Notes under the pieces: model-generated
Told to the model about the DNA's origin: nothing
The model's input: only the letters and a program-made list of their open reading frames with translations
The model's database searches: none
Shown here: positions 50,513-60,382 of the stretch, in pieces
Numbering within the stretch: position 1 is the stretch's first letter
Layout: every line of letters starts with the position of its first letter
DNA from: JAJDOD01 sp050299835
GTDB taxonomy: Bacteria > Pseudomonadota > Alphaproteobacteria > Rhodobacterales > Rhodobacteraceae
Reading direction: 5' to 3'
Assembly: GCA_050299835.1 (NCBI GenBank)
Contig: JBNKWP010000017.1
Coordinates: 8,480-72,479 of the forward strand
Length of the DNA stretch: 64,000 nucleotides
Translations under genes and position numbers: made by a program

Positions 50513-51547
50513 TCAATAGCCGCTCATCTCAAGATAGCCGATGCCGGGATGACTGCCGGTGACGTCGACCGGGCCTTCCCAATAGGAGACCAACGTTCCC
50601 ATCCAACTGTCCGGGTAGATCGCTTTTGCCCCGATTGAGAGACTGTATTCGGGCAGAGTGATGTCCCAGGAGGTGGGCATTTTCCGGCCCGCCACTTCCG
50701 ACCATGCCGTCGCGGTCATGGAGAGCTGGCCGGGCGCGAGCGGAACGGTTTCGCGGTCCGCCGTAATCCAGGTGCCGACCGTGAAGGCGCTGCCACCCGC
50801 GTCGCGAAGCCTGTAGCCCATGAGTTTCTCGCCACTGTCGAAATGGAGCGAGACCCAGTCCCAACCGGTTTGCGTTCCGGTGAGCGGTTGCGAGGACCAC
50901 TCCCGGTCGAGCCAGGCCTTGCCGGTTACTTCGACCGGGTCGCCTTCCAGCGTAATCGTCCCGGTGACGGTGTAGAAGGGCTGGGAGTAGTAATGGCTGG
51001 CCTGTCCTGTCTCGGACTTCACCGAATACCCGTCATCGCCCTGAAGGACGAACGGGCCATCCGCACCGAGTTTCAATTCGTAATGGAAATCGGTGCCCTG
51101 AGCCGTGAGGGTCAGGTCGTCCAGGGTCGGACCAGACATCCGCCATTCGTCGATACGGGCGTCGAACGGACCGACCTGAACATCCGCAAGGCCGCTGTCG
51201 CCCCGGGCGAAGCGTTCGGCAAAGAGGTGACCGTCCGGTGTGGAAACGGCGGCATGGGCCATCCAGGCTTGGTCGATGGGCTTGCCTTCTGGCTGAAGGG
51301 CGTTGCGGAAGAGAGTCCACTGGATGCCGTAGGGTGTGCCGTCCGGGCCTTCGAGATTGGCGGTCACGTACCACCATTCAATGCGGAATTCGGGGTGGGG
51401 TCCGTGATCCTTCGGGAATGTCAGCTGCGCGGACCGGTCGGGCAAGGCGAAGCCGTCGGTTGTCTGGCCGAGCCCGGCGAAGCCCTGGGCTTGGGCTGCT
51501 GCTGTGGCCAAAAACCACAGCAGAATGGCAAGGCCCCTAACGTTCAT
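50513..51547 (-). CDS. Secreted lipocalin-like protein of the AttH/CrtC type, 344 aa
   Basis: A signal peptide (MNVRGLAILLWFLATAAAQA) is followed by a double lipocalin-like barrel of the AttH/carotenoid-hydratase-like family: FPKDHGPHPEFRIEWWYVTA near the start, PFFVLQG-type strand residues in the middle and KAWLDREWSSQPL with GWDWVSLHF towards the end. It overlaps the end of the permease gene by 11 bases and is the third gene of an ATPase-permease-AttH operon. The family probably handles a hydrophobic ligand in the periplasm; no carotenoid genes are near, so hydratase activity is not suggested. Confidence 0.85.
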   Translation of the reverse strand: MNVRGLAILLWFLATAAAQAQGFAGLGQTTDGFALPDRSAQLTFPKDHGPHPEFRIEWWYVTANLEGPDGTPYGIQWTLFRNALQPEGKPIDQAWMAHAAVSTPDGHLFAERFARGDSGLADVQVGPFDARIDEWRMSGPTLDDLTLTAQGTDFHYELKLGADGPFVLQGDDGYSVKSETGQASHYYSQPFYTVTGTITLEGDPVEVTGKAWLDREWSSQPLTGTQTGWDWVSLHFDSGEKLMGYRLRDAGGSAFTVGTWITADRETVPLAPGQLSMTATAWSEVAGRKMPTSWDITLPEYSLSIGAKAIYPDSWMGTLVSYWEGPVDVTGSHPGIGYLEMSGY

Positions 51548-53927
51548 GGGAAAACACCCGGATCAGGTCGGCGGGCGGGCGTGTCGCAAGCCGCCGCGCG
51601 GGCCAGAGGCTGGCCAGTGCTGCCGCCGCGAGGGACAGCAATGCGAGCCAGAGCCAGTCCTTCGGAAAAAGCGACATCGGGATGCGCCAACCAAAGGCCT
51701 CCACGTTGATGACCGCCAGCAGCACCCAGGCGAGCCCGAGACCGACCGGCAGGGCGAGGAGAAAGGTCAGGGCGGCGAGGATCAGCGCCCGGACAAGTTC
51801 GATGCGGGCAAGTTGTGTTCGCGTGACGCCCAGCGCCCAGACCGGCGCCAGTTGCGGCAGGCGCATGGCCGAGAGCGTGAGCAGCGAGGTCAGGATGGCG
51901 AGACCGGCGACCGACAGGGTCAGGATGTTGAGCGCGCTGGTGACCGCAAAGGTGCGATCGAAGATTTGCAGCGAAAAGGCCTTGAGCGCGCGCTGATCGG
52001 TCATGTTCCCCGTGGGGATGCCGAGTTCGGTGAGCGCGGCGCGAAGGACATCCGGGTCCTCGGTGAGAAGGCCGAAATCGCTGCGATCCGCCTCGGGGAA
52101 CCTGTCTGTCAGGACTGTCAGGGGCAATACGACCTGGCCGAGAGGATTGCCGTAATCGCTGTAGACGCCAAGGATCTCGGTTTGCCAACCGCCGGGCATC
52201 TGGAGCCGGTCACCGGGGCCGAGCTTCTCGCGACGGGCAAGCTGTTCATTGATCAGGGCGCCTTCGGTTTTGGCGATGCGCTCCCATGTATCAGGAGCGG
52301 CAGAGAGAAGCGGCCAGTTGGCGGCGTAGATCGGGTGATTTGCAACGCCGTAGATCTCGGTCGGGGCACCGAGAACCTCGCGCTCGGTGTGCCAGATGGG
52401 CAAGATATCCACAGCGTGCTCGGTTGCATACGCCCGCAACAGGGACGATTGCGCCTCGTTATCCACAGTCACGTAAAGATCGCTGACCAGTCTCTGGTCG
52501 AGCCAGCCGGTGAAAGTGTCCCGGAAGCTGGCAACCATGGTCCCGACGCCGACATTCGCGGCCAGTGCAAGCATCAGCGCCATCAGCGCCAGCGACAGGC
52601 CGGGAAGTTGCTGGCGGGTGTCGGCCCAGAACCAATCGGTCAATGCGCTGCGTCCGGTGCGGGCCATGAGCCCGATCAGGGCTGTGAGGATCGCCGGGAG
52701 AGCCAGCGCGGCGGCCAGAAGGAAAGCGCCGAGAAGGATGAAGCCTGCCGCAAGCCCCCCGCCGATGACGAAGGCGAAGACCGCGATAATCGTGCACGCC
52801 GCCGCCAGGAGCAGTTGCCACCGCATGGTGGCAAAGCTGACCATCGCCCATGCACGGGGTTTGGCCGGGGCAAGCGGCGACATGCGTGCGACCTGAATCA
52901 GGCCGCCCAGCGCCGCCAGTGCCGTGCCCGCGACGGAAATGGCAAGGCCGCTCAGCCACCAGACCGGCGAAAGGGTGAGGGTCCCCTCGACCGTCGCTCC
53001 GTAAAGGCCGCGAAGTGTCGCCGCGACATCGGGCAATAGCAGGCTGGCGATAAGGTATCCAAGGATGATGCCAAGGGCGCCCGCGATGATGGCGAAGATG
53101 AGGAGTTCTAGGATCAGCGTCACCACCAGCCGCCTCGATGTGACGCCAAGGGCGCGGAGCGTGCGAAAGACCGGGCGGCGCTGCTCGAAAGCCAGACCGA
53201 CCGCGCCGTTCACGATGAAAAGTCCGACGGCAAAGGAAAGGAGGCCGAAGGCGGTAAGGTTCAAATGGAAGCTGTCGGTCAGGCGGCCAAGGTCCCCTGC
53301 GGTTTCCGGTTGGCTGAGCGTCAGTTCGGGCGCGATCTCCGCCAGTGTCGGTTGGAACAGGGGCTGTTCGGGCAAAACGATCAGGCGCGTATACCCGTCT
53401 TGATCAAGCAGAATGCTGGCGGCGGAGATATCCGCCAGAGCCATACCAGGGGGCAAGCTGTCTATGATTTCAATCCGGTAAGCGAGAGACTTCAGTCTGT
53501 TTGCGGTCACCGTATTGGCAAGGATTGCTGCGTTGTCGCCAAGAATTCCGACCCCGGTCTCCGGGCCCACGGCATCGCCAATCGTTGTGCCGCGCGGGGA
53601 GGTGAACGGATCGATCCCAAGAAGGCGGACGCGGCCCTGATCGGTGGCGATCCATCCGTCGATCACCGGGGACACAAGCCAGCCTGCGCGGCGGAGGGCA
53701 ACATAGGTTTCGTGCGGGACGAGACCGCCGGGACGCGAGAGGTGGCTCAGGCCGCCACCTGAGAGCGTGTCGGCGGCAGTGGCATAGCTCTTGCGTGCTT
53801 CACTGTTGATGGCCTGGACGCCGGACCAGAGTGCAGTGGCAAGCGCCAGCCCGGTGATAAGCGTCACCAGTTGAAACGGGCGGCGCATCCAGTGCGACAG
53901 CAGCGTGAGGAGGACCGCACGCGTCAC
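51537..53927 (-). CDS. FtsX-like ABC transporter permease with two core domains, 796 aa
   Basis: A membrane protein of the MacB/LolC superfamily. There is one N-terminal helix (FQLVTLITGLALATALWSGV), a first FtsX core of three helices near residues 220-350 (ending RGLYGATVEGTL), a middle pair, a large periplasmic domain around residues 460-640 and a second FtsX core near residues 665-780. This single long chain corresponds to two permeases (AttF and AttG) in related systems. Its ATG overlaps the ATPase stop. The complex would extract or deliver a lipid-like molecule using the periplasmic AttH-like partner. Confidence 0.88.
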   Translation of the reverse strand: MTRAVLLTLLSHWMRRPFQLVTLITGLALATALWSGVQAINSEARKSYATAADTLSGGGLSHLSRPGGLVPHETYVALRRAGWLVSPVIDGWIATDQGRVRLLGIDPFTSPRGTTIGDAVGPETGVGILGDNAAILANTVTANRLKSLAYRIEIIDSLPPGMALADISAASILLDQDGYTRLIVLPEQPLFQPTLAEIAPELTLSQPETAGDLGRLTDSFHLNLTAFGLLSFAVGLFIVNGAVGLAFEQRRPVFRTLRALGVTSRRLVVTLILELLIFAIIAGALGIILGYLIASLLLPDVAATLRGLYGATVEGTLTLSPVWWLSGLAISVAGTALAALGGLIQVARMSPLAPAKPRAWAMVSFATMRWQLLLAAACTIIAVFAFVIGGGLAAGFILLGAFLLAAALALPAILTALIGLMARTGRSALTDWFWADTRQQLPGLSLALMALMLALAANVGVGTMVASFRDTFTGWLDQRLVSDLYVTVDNEAQSSLLRAYATEHAVDILPIWHTEREVLGAPTEIYGVANHPIYAANWPLLSAAPDTWERIAKTEGALINEQLARREKLGPGDRLQMPGGWQTEILGVYSDYGNPLGQVVLPLTVLTDRFPEADRSDFGLLTEDPDVLRAALTELGIPTGNMTDQRALKAFSLQIFDRTFAVTSALNILTLSVAGLAILTSLLTLSAMRLPQLAPVWALGVTRTQLARIELVRALILAALTFLLALPVGLGLAWVLLAVINVEAFGWRIPMSLFPKDWLWLALLSLAAAALASLWPARRLATRPPADLIRVFSHER

Positions 53928-54577
53928 GGGGCAATCCGGCCGCCGCTGAGATGCAGGCGCCGGTCGGCGGCATCTGCAAGGCGGGCAGAATGCGTGACAA
54001 GCAGCAGACCCGCGCCCGCGTCGCGGGTCTGGCTTAGGAGCAGATCGAAAACGATCTGTGCCGTGGTCTCATCGAGATTGCCGGTTGGCTCGTCGGCGAG
54101 AAGCAATTTGGGTTGGGCGGCAAGGGCGCGGCCGATGGCGACACGCTGCTGCTGGCCGCCGGAGAGGTCCTCGGGGAATTTTGCAAGATGGTCCGTCAGG
54201 CCGAGCGTCTCGGCAAGTGCCTCCAGGCGGTGGCCAATGTCCCGGCCCGCAAGCCTGGCCTGAAATCCGAGATTCTGGCCAACGGTCAATGACGGGATCA
54301 GATTGAACTGCTGGAACACCAGCCCGATGCTGCCCCGCCGGAGCGCCGCGCGCCCGGCGTCGTCCAGTGCCGTCACGTCCACTCCGTCGACCAACACCTG
54401 TCCGCCATCCGAAGGTTCCAGGCCGGCGACGATGTGCAGAAGTGTCGATTTTCCCGAACCGCTTTCGCCTGTCAGCGCCACGACCTCGCCCGCGCCAACA
54501 TTCAGAGTGGCTCCGTCGAGAACAGGTGTTTCCGTTCCGGGAAATCGTTTGGTCAGGTTCACCGCGCGCATGAGCAT
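53924..54577 (-). CDS. ABC transporter ATP-binding protein (LolD/AttE type), 217 aa
   Basis: The ATPase of the three-gene unit. Walker A GESGSGKSTLLH, Q-loop FQQFNLIPSLTVGQN, signature LSGGQQQRVAIGRA, Walker B LLLADEPTGNLDE and the switch histidine in LLLVTHSA are all intact. The QFNLIPSLTVGQN segment places it with MacB/LolD ATPases, which power mechanotransmission by FtsX-like permeases rather than classical import. It leads the operon and is divergent from dnaE with about 100 bases between. Confidence 0.93.
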   Translation of the reverse strand: MLMRAVNLTKRFPGTETPVLDGATLNVGAGEVVALTGESGSGKSTLLHIVAGLEPSDGGQVLVDGVDVTALDDAGRAALRRGSIGLVFQQFNLIPSLTVGQNLGFQARLAGRDIGHRLEALAETLGLTDHLAKFPEDLSGGQQQRVAIGRALAAQPKLLLADEPTGNLDETTAQIVFDLLLSQTRDAGAGLLLVTHSARLADAADRRLHLSGGRIAP

Positions 54578-54678
54578 GAGGCGAACCTATGCCGAAATGG
54601 CGGGAGGTACAGTGGGCCAGCGTGCCGCATGCCTCTTTCCCGCTTTCGCTTGGCCGGACCGCTTCATAAGGTTGAGCC

Positions 54679-57600
54679 ATGAGTCGCCCCAGCTTCGTTC
54701 ACCTTCGCCTGCATACCGAATATTCCCTGCTGGAAGGAGCCGTCAGGCTCAAGTCCCTGCCGGGGCTTTGCGAGAAGGCGGGGATGCCGGCGGTGGCCGT
54801 CACTGACACCAACAATATGTTCGCGGCGCTTGAGTTCTCGGTGTCCGCGATGGATGCGGGCGTGCAGCCGATTGTAGGATGCCAGATCGATCTGTCGTTC
54901 GAGGACGCAGCATTGGGCGAGGCGCAAAAACGACCGGCCCCGATCGTGCTGCTGGCTCAGTCCCGTGCGGGCTATGAAGGGCTGATGAAGCTGAATTCGG
55001 CGCTTTATCTGCGCGAGGCGGACTGGCCCCACGTCACGCTGGCCGAACTGGCCGAGCATTCGGCGGACCTGATCTGCCTGACCGGCGGCGCGGATGGGCC
55101 GGTCGGTCGTCTGATCCGGCAGGGTGCGCATGAGAAGGCCGATCTGCTGCTCAAGGGATTGTCGGAGATTTTCGGCGACCGGCTCTATGTCGAGCTTCAG
55201 CGGCATCCGGGCGAAGGTGGGGCCTTGCCGGATGCGGAGGCGGTGACGGAACCTGCCTTCATCGAGAAGGCCTATGCGATGGGCCTGCCTCTGGTTGCCA
55301 CCAACGATGTCTATTTTCCCGACGCCAAGATGTACGAAGCGCATGATGCGCTGATCTGCATTTCAGAAGGTGCTTACGTGGACCAACAGGCCCCACGGCG
55401 CAAACTGACCCAGCAGCATTACTTCAAGACACCGGCCGAGATGCAGGTCTTGTTCAAGGACCTGCCGGAAGCGATTGAAAACACAGTCGAGATCGCCAAG
55501 CGCTGTGCCTTTGCGGTGCAGCGTCACGACCCGATCCTGCCGAAATTCGCTAAAGACGAGGTCGAGGAGTTGCGGCGTCAGGCGAAAGCGGGTCTGGAAG
55601 AGCGGCTTGCCGCCATCGAACCCGCCGCGCCGCGTGAGGAGTATGACAAGCGGCTGGAATTCGAGCTGGGGATCATCGAGGGAATGGGGTTCCCCGGCTA
55701 TTTCCTGATCGTTGCCGACTTCATCAAATGGGCGAAGGATCATGACATTCCGGTCGGGCCGGGGCGTGGCTCCGGCGCGGGCAGCCTCGTCGCCTATGCC
55801 CTGACGATCACCGATCTCGACCCCTTGCGGTATTCGCTGCTGTTCGAACGGTTCCTCAACCCCGAGCGGGTCTCCATGCCCGATTTCGACATCGACTTCT
55901 GCATGGACCGGCGCGAGGAGGTCATCCGATACGTGCAGGAAAAATACGGGCGTGACCGGGTTGGGCAGATCATCACCTTTGGCGCACTTCTGTCGAAGGC
56001 TGCCGTGCGTGACGTGGGCCGGGTTTTGCAGATGCCCTATGGGCAGGTGGACCGGCTGTCGAAGCTGATCCCGGTCGAGGGCGTGAAGCCCGTGAGCATC
56101 CAGAAGGCGCTGGCCGAGGAACCCCGCCTGCGGGAGGAAGCGAAGGCGGAGGAGGTTGTGGACCGGCTTCTGACCTATGGGCAGCAAGTCGAAGGGCTGT
56201 TGCGGAACGCTTCCACCCACGCGGCGGGCGTGGTGATCGGGGACCGGCCCCTGGACGAACTGGTGCCGCTCTACCGCGACCCACGATCCGAGATGCCGGC
56301 GACCCAGTTCAACATGAAATGGGTCGAACAGGCGGGGCTGGTGAAGTTCGACTTCCTTGGGCTGAAGACGCTGACGGTGATCCAGAACGCGCTGACCCTG
56401 TTGAAGGAACGTGGGGTGGAGATCGACATCGGGGCGATCCCGCTGGACGATCCGGCCTCCTACGAGCTTTACGCCAAGGCGCGGACGGTGGCGGTGTTCC
56501 AGGTGGAAAGCTCGGGCATGATGGATGCGCTCAGGCGCATGAAGCCCACCTGCATCGAGGATATCGTGGCTCTGGTGGCGCTTTATCGACCCGGCCCGAT
56601 GGAGAATATCCCGCAATATTGCGACGTGAAGAACGGGCGGGCGGAGCGCGAGGAACTGCATCCGCTGATCGACCATATCCTGGACGAGACGCAGGGGATC
56701 ATCGTCTATCAGGAACAGGTGATGCAGATCGCGCAGGAGATGGCGGGCTATTCGCTCGGTGGCGCGGACCTGCTGCGCCGCGCGATGGGCAAGAAGATCC
56801 AGGCGGCGATGGATGCGGAGCGGCCCAAGTTTCTCGAAGGTGCGGCCAAGAATGGCGTCGACAAGGCCAAGGCGATGGAGGTCTGGAACCTTCTCGACAA
56901 GTTCGCCAATTACGGGTTCAACAAGTCGCACGCCGCTGCCTACGCCGTCGTCAGCTACCAGACGGCCTGGCTGAAGGCGAATTACCCGGTCGAATTCATG
57001 GCCGGTGTCATGAACTGCGACCTGCACCTGACGGAGAAGCTCGACACCTATGCCAACGAGGTTCGGCGCGGTCTGGATATCGAGATCGTTCCGCCCTGCG
57101 TGAATCGGTCCCAGGCGACCTTCTGGGTAAGGGACGGCAAGCTGGTCTATGCGCTCGGCGCGCTGAAGAACGTGGGCGTGGAGGCGATGCGGCTGGTGGT
57201 CGAGGCGCGTCGCGCCGAAGGCGCGCAAAACAATGACAGCGGGAAGCCCTTCGCGACGCTTTTCGACTTTGCTCGGCGGGTCGACCTGAAACGGGTCGGA
57301 AAACGCCCGCTGGAAATGCTGGCGCGGGCCGGGGCTTTCGATGAATTGGACCCGAACCGGCGGCGTGTCTTTGCCTCCTTGGACGCGCTGACAGCCTATT
57401 CGGCGGCGATCCACGAACAGCGCAATTCCAATCAGGTCTCGCTCTTCGGGGAGGCGGGGGACGATCTGCCGGAGCCGCGCCTGTCGCCGGTCGATGACTG
57501 GCTGCCGAATGAACGTCTGGCCGAGGAAGCGACGGCCATCGGCTTTTACCTCTCGGGGCATCCCCTGGATGACTACGCCGTCGCATTGAAGCGGAAGAAC

Positions 57601-58167
57601 ATGCTGACCCTCGACGAGTTGCGGGCCAAGGCGGAGGCCGAGGGCGGCGCGGTGGCGCGTGTCGGCGTCATCGTCTCGGCTCTGCAGGAGCGGAAATCGG
57701 GGCGGGGGACTCGGTTCTTCCGGATGAACATCTCGGACCCGACGGGGCAGGTGAGCGGCATGGCGCTTTTCCCCGAGGATTTCGAAACGGTGCGCAAGGT
57801 GTTCGATCAGACGAACCAGGTGATCATGACGCTGGAGGCGCGGTTTAACGAAGGTCAGTTCGACCCCATCGCGCGGTCTGTCGCGCCCATCGACAGCGTC
57901 GTCGCCGCCGGTGTGGCCGCCGGCTTCAACGTGATGATTGACGATGCCGAGGCCGGGACGATGATCCATTCCGTGCTCGACCGGTTTCGCGACGACGGGT
58001 CGATCAAGGCCAAGGGACCGGTGCGTGTGACGGTGCTGTCGGTGCCGCTGGACGGCGTGGTGCAGGATGTGCCGCTGGAGCTGGGCGACGGCTGGCCGGT
58101 GTCGCCGCAGATCAAGGGGGCGCTGAAATCGTTGCCGGGGGTCGTGGCGGTCGAGGAACTGGCCTGA
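54679..58167 (+). CDS. dnaE: DNA polymerase III alpha subunit
   Basis: The replicative polymerase. The PHP domain opens the protein (FVHLRLHTEYSLLEGAV). The polymerase core follows with GPGRGSGAGSLVAYAL near residue 360 and the catalytic aspartates in MPDFDIDFCMDRREEV near residue 410, then the FNKSHAAAYAVVSYQTAWLK and tandem helix-hairpin-helix regions and an OB fold near residues 980-1070 (VARVGVIVSALQERKSGRG). With 1162 aa it is of the usual DnaE1 length, which argues against an error-prone DnaE2. Start is the ATG at 54679, 12 bases after a weak AGGTT site. Confidence 0.97.
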   Translation: MSRPSFVHLRLHTEYSLLEGAVRLKSLPGLCEKAGMPAVAVTDTNNMFAALEFSVSAMDAGVQPIVGCQIDLSFEDAALGEAQKRPAPIVLLAQSRAGYEGLMKLNSALYLREADWPHVTLAELAEHSADLICLTGGADGPVGRLIRQGAHEKADLLLKGLSEIFGDRLYVELQRHPGEGGALPDAEAVTEPAFIEKAYAMGLPLVATNDVYFPDAKMYEAHDALICISEGAYVDQQAPRRKLTQQHYFKTPAEMQVLFKDLPEAIENTVEIAKRCAFAVQRHDPILPKFAKDEVEELRRQAKAGLEERLAAIEPAAPREEYDKRLEFELGIIEGMGFPGYFLIVADFIKWAKDHDIPVGPGRGSGAGSLVAYALTITDLDPLRYSLLFERFLNPERVSMPDFDIDFCMDRREEVIRYVQEKYGRDRVGQIITFGALLSKAAVRDVGRVLQMPYGQVDRLSKLIPVEGVKPVSIQKALAEEPRLREEAKAEEVVDRLLTYGQQVEGLLRNASTHAAGVVIGDRPLDELVPLYRDPRSEMPATQFNMKWVEQAGLVKFDFLGLKTLTVIQNALTLLKERGVEIDIGAIPLDDPASYELYAKARTVAVFQVESSGMMDALRRMKPTCIEDIVALVALYRPGPMENIPQYCDVKNGRAEREELHPLIDHILDETQGIIVYQEQVMQIAQEMAGYSLGGADLLRRAMGKKIQAAMDAERPKFLEGAAKNGVDKAKAMEVWNLLDKFANYGFNKSHAAAYAVVSYQTAWLKANYPVEFMAGVMNCDLHLTEKLDTYANEVRRGLDIEIVPPCVNRSQATFWVRDGKLVYALGALKNVGVEAMRLVVEARRAEGAQNNDSGKPFATLFDFARRVDLKRVGKRPLEMLARAGAFDELDPNRRRVFASLDALTAYSAAIHEQRNSNQVSLFGEAGDDLPEPRLSPVDDWLPNERLAEEATAIGFYLSGHPLDDYAVALKRKNMLTLDELRAKAEAEGGAVARVGVIVSALQERKSGRGTRFFRMNISDPTGQVSGMALFPEDFETVRKVFDQTNQVIMTLEARFNEGQFDPIARSVAPIDSVVAAGVAAGFNVMIDDAEAGTMIHSVLDRFRDDGSIKAKGPVRVTVLSVPLDGVVQDVPLELGDGWPVSPQIKGALKSLPGVVAVEELA

Positions 58168-58215
58168 GCGATTTTCAAACGACTCTGGATAATACCTGGG
58201 CCGGTGAACCGGGGG

Positions 58216-58704
58216 TCACCCCGCGCTGAAAGTTCCCATTGCTCCCCCCGAGAACACCAGCGGCGCGCCCGCACGCTCCTCCGCCATCTCGACCCGACCG
58301 ACCACAATCGTATGGTCGCCCGCGTCATGCGCCGCGAAGTGACGGCACTCGAAATGCGCAAGACAGCCGCGGATGATTGGGGCAAGCGCCTCCGGCTCCA
58401 GCGGCAAGCCGTCAAAGACCAGACCGTCGCGCGTGAACTGGTGGCAGACATGCTCCTGATCGGCGGCGAGCACATGGACGACGAACCGCTCTGCCTGCAC
58501 GAAAGCGTCATGCCGGGACGACGCCTTGGCTGGCGACCAGAGGATCAGCGGCGGGTCAAGGGAGACGCTTGCGAAGCTGTTTGCAGTGATCCCGAGCGGG
58601 CCGCGATCGGATTGGCAGGTCACGATTGTGACCCCGGTGGCAAAGCGGCCAAGTGCGCTGCGAAACTGGTTGCCCGTCTCGGGGCCTGGTGAAAAACGCG
58701 GCAT
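58216..58704 (-). CDS. Flavin reductase-domain protein (FMN-binding split barrel), 162 aa
   Basis: A HpaC/RutF-like NAD(P)H:flavin reductase that supplies reduced FMN to a partner monooxygenase. The pattern FRSALGRFATGVTIVTC, ITANSFASVSLDPPLILW, FVVHVLAADQE and HTIVVGRVE near the C-terminus is typical. Directly upstream lies only a decayed piece of a flavin-dependent monooxygenase, so its natural partner may have been lost or lies elsewhere. It is convergent with dnaE. Confidence 0.9.
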   Translation of the reverse strand: MPRFSPGPETGNQFRSALGRFATGVTIVTCQSDRGPLGITANSFASVSLDPPLILWSPAKASSRHDAFVQAERFVVHVLAADQEHVCHQFTRDGLVFDGLPLEPEALAPIIRGCLAHFECRHFAAHDAGDHTIVVGRVEMAEERAGAPLVFSGGAMGTFSAG

Positions 58705-58920
58705 CAGGCGACTTCATGTCCAGGCGCGGCGGCGTGGAATTCAAACCGGAATTGGCGATCCATTGTCACCCTGGCTGCATTGATGGGAGCAGGCGTTGCG
58801 TTTTCGTCGCCGCCGACGTGCCGCATGCCGCAGTCGATCCGGCCAAGGTCAACGCCTGGGAAGCCTACGCGATCCATCAAACTCTTTCTCCTGCACCGAA
58901 CGGCGTCGCGGGGAACGATC

Positions 58921-59085
58921 CGGGACGCAGCCATACTCGTTTGCCGGGGGGCAGGTCTTGGCTTGCGGCCCGACCTTCTCCCCGAAATACCTGCATTCGT
59001 CGATATGCGGATAGGCGGAGAAAATGAAGGCGCGGATTGCGATTTCCTCGTCATCATGGATTTTCGACCGCACCCGATTCAACCC
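58921..59085 (-). pseudogene. Remnant (C-terminal end) of a luciferase-like flavin monooxygenase
   Basis: Translated on the - strand, 59085-58921 gives residues like the C-terminus of LLM-class/SsuD-type enzymes: DDEEIAIRAFIFSAYPHIDE followed by CRYFGEKVGPQ and ANEYG. The preceding 300-plus residues are missing and no start or upstream domain can be found in any frame. It sits upstream of the flavin reductase on the same strand, as expected for a former two-component monooxygenase pair. The rest of 58705-59242 shows nothing I can assign. Confidence 0.6.
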
Positions 59086-59242
59086 TGACCGAGCCAGCTA
59101 TGTCACGCGCAAAAGGTCTGAGGGGCCCGCGCCGGACAGGAGGTGAACGTCAATTGGGGTCGGAAACGGCCCTGCCACTGTCGTGAAATGACGCGATGGC
59201 GGATCGCCGCATCCCGCAGCATGAGCGCGAAGGAGGCGGTAT

Positions 59243-60382
59243 ATGCCCGGCGATCTGACCCCCGTTCTGAACCCGATCGACACGGCCCTCGGGCTGCCGA
59301 ACGACCATTACACCTCGGAGGAGGTCTTCGCGGCGGAGCGCGGTCCGCTCTGGTTCTCGACCTGGGCGGGTATCTGCATCGAGGCGGAAGTGTCCGAGCC
59401 GGGGGACGCGCGACCGCTCGATTTCCTCGGTGTGCCGCTTCTGGTGATGCGCGGCCGGGACGGGCGGGTGCGGGTTTTTCAAAACGTGTGCCGCCATCGC
59501 GGCATGATCCTTGTCAGCGAACCGCGCAGGATCGAGGGCGCGATCCGCTGCCCCTATCATTCCTGGTGCTACAGCCATGACGGCAAGCTGGTTGCCACGC
59601 CGCATGTGGGTGGACCGGGGCAAAATACCCATCCCGGCATTGAACGCGATGCTCTCGGGCTGATCGAGGTGCGGAGCCACATCTGGATGGGCGTCGTTTT
59701 CGTCAATTTCTCGGGCGATGCGCCTGAGTTCGCCGATCTCCATGCAGACCTGATCAAGCGATGGGCGGAGTTCGATGCCCCGCTCTACGCCAATCTCACC
59801 GATAGCAGCATGACGCTTGACTGCCGGACGAACTGGAAACTTGCGGTGGAGAATTACTGCGAGAGCTATCACTTGCCCTGGGTGCATCCGGGGCTGAACA
59901 GCTATTCCCGGCTGGAAGATCACTATCACATTGATGAAGAGGGGAAATTCACGGGGCAGGGTACCCTGGTCTATCGCCGCATCGAAGGGGAGGACGGGGC
60001 CACCTTCCCGGATTTCCCGAACCTTTCCGCCAAATGGGAAACCGGCGGCGAATATATCACGGTTGCCCCGAACGTGTTGCTCGGGGTCCAGCGGGACCAC
60101 GCCTTCGCGATCATTCTCGAGCCGAAAGGCCCGGCGCGGACCATCGAACATATCCACCTTCTCTACGCCTCACCCGAGACGGACGAGGCGCTTCGCAGAA
60201 AGAACGCGGCGCAATGGGAGGTGGTGTTCCGCGAAGACATCGGCGTGGTCGAGGGAATGCAGCGCGGGCGGAGTGCGCCCGGATTTGACGGGGGCCGGTT
60301 TTCGCCCGCGATGGACGGGCCGACGCATGGCTTTCACAAATGGGTGGCGCGGCGCATGTCCGGGGCCGCCGCCGCAGAATGA
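59243..60382 (+). CDS. Rieske non-heme iron oxygenase, alpha subunit (quaternary-amine demethylase-like), 379 aa
   Basis: The [2Fe-2S] Rieske cluster ligands are Cys83, His85, Cys103 and His106 (CRHRGM and CPYHSW, spacing of 17). The mononuclear iron histidines are His210 and His215 in ENYCESYHLPWVHPGL. The layout is that of GbcA-like and carnitine- or stachydrine-type oxygenases that remove an N-methyl group as formaldehyde. GGAGG lies seven bases before the ATG at 59243. The next two genes overlap it in an operon ending in a FAD/GcvT enzyme, which fits stepwise demethylation of a methylated amine such as glycine betaine. No reductase subunit is in the window. Confidence 0.88.
   Translation: MPGDLTPVLNPIDTALGLPNDHYTSEEVFAAERGPLWFSTWAGICIEAEVSEPGDARPLDFLGVPLLVMRGRDGRVRVFQNVCRHRGMILVSEPRRIEGAIRCPYHSWCYSHDGKLVATPHVGGPGQNTHPGIERDALGLIEVRSHIWMGVVFVNFSGDAPEFADLHADLIKRWAEFDAPLYANLTDSSMTLDCRTNWKLAVENYCESYHLPWVHPGLNSYSRLEDHYHIDEEGKFTGQGTLVYRRIEGEDGATFPDFPNLSAKWETGGEYITVAPNVLLGVQRDHAFAIILEPKGPARTIEHIHLLYASPETDEALRRKNAAQWEVVFREDIGVVEGMQRGRSAPGFDGGRFSPAMDGPTHGFHKWVARRMSGAAAAE

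Noticed and set aside
55363..57969. Open - strand frame of 868 codons opposite dnaE
   Set aside because: Antisense shadow of a highly conserved polymerase gene.
58780..59088. Open + strand frame of 102 codons and a - strand frame of 117 codons between flavin reductase and the Rieske gene
   Set aside because: Neither has family features; another - strand frame in the same place matches the C-terminus of an LLM-class monooxygenase and explains the sequence better as a remnant.
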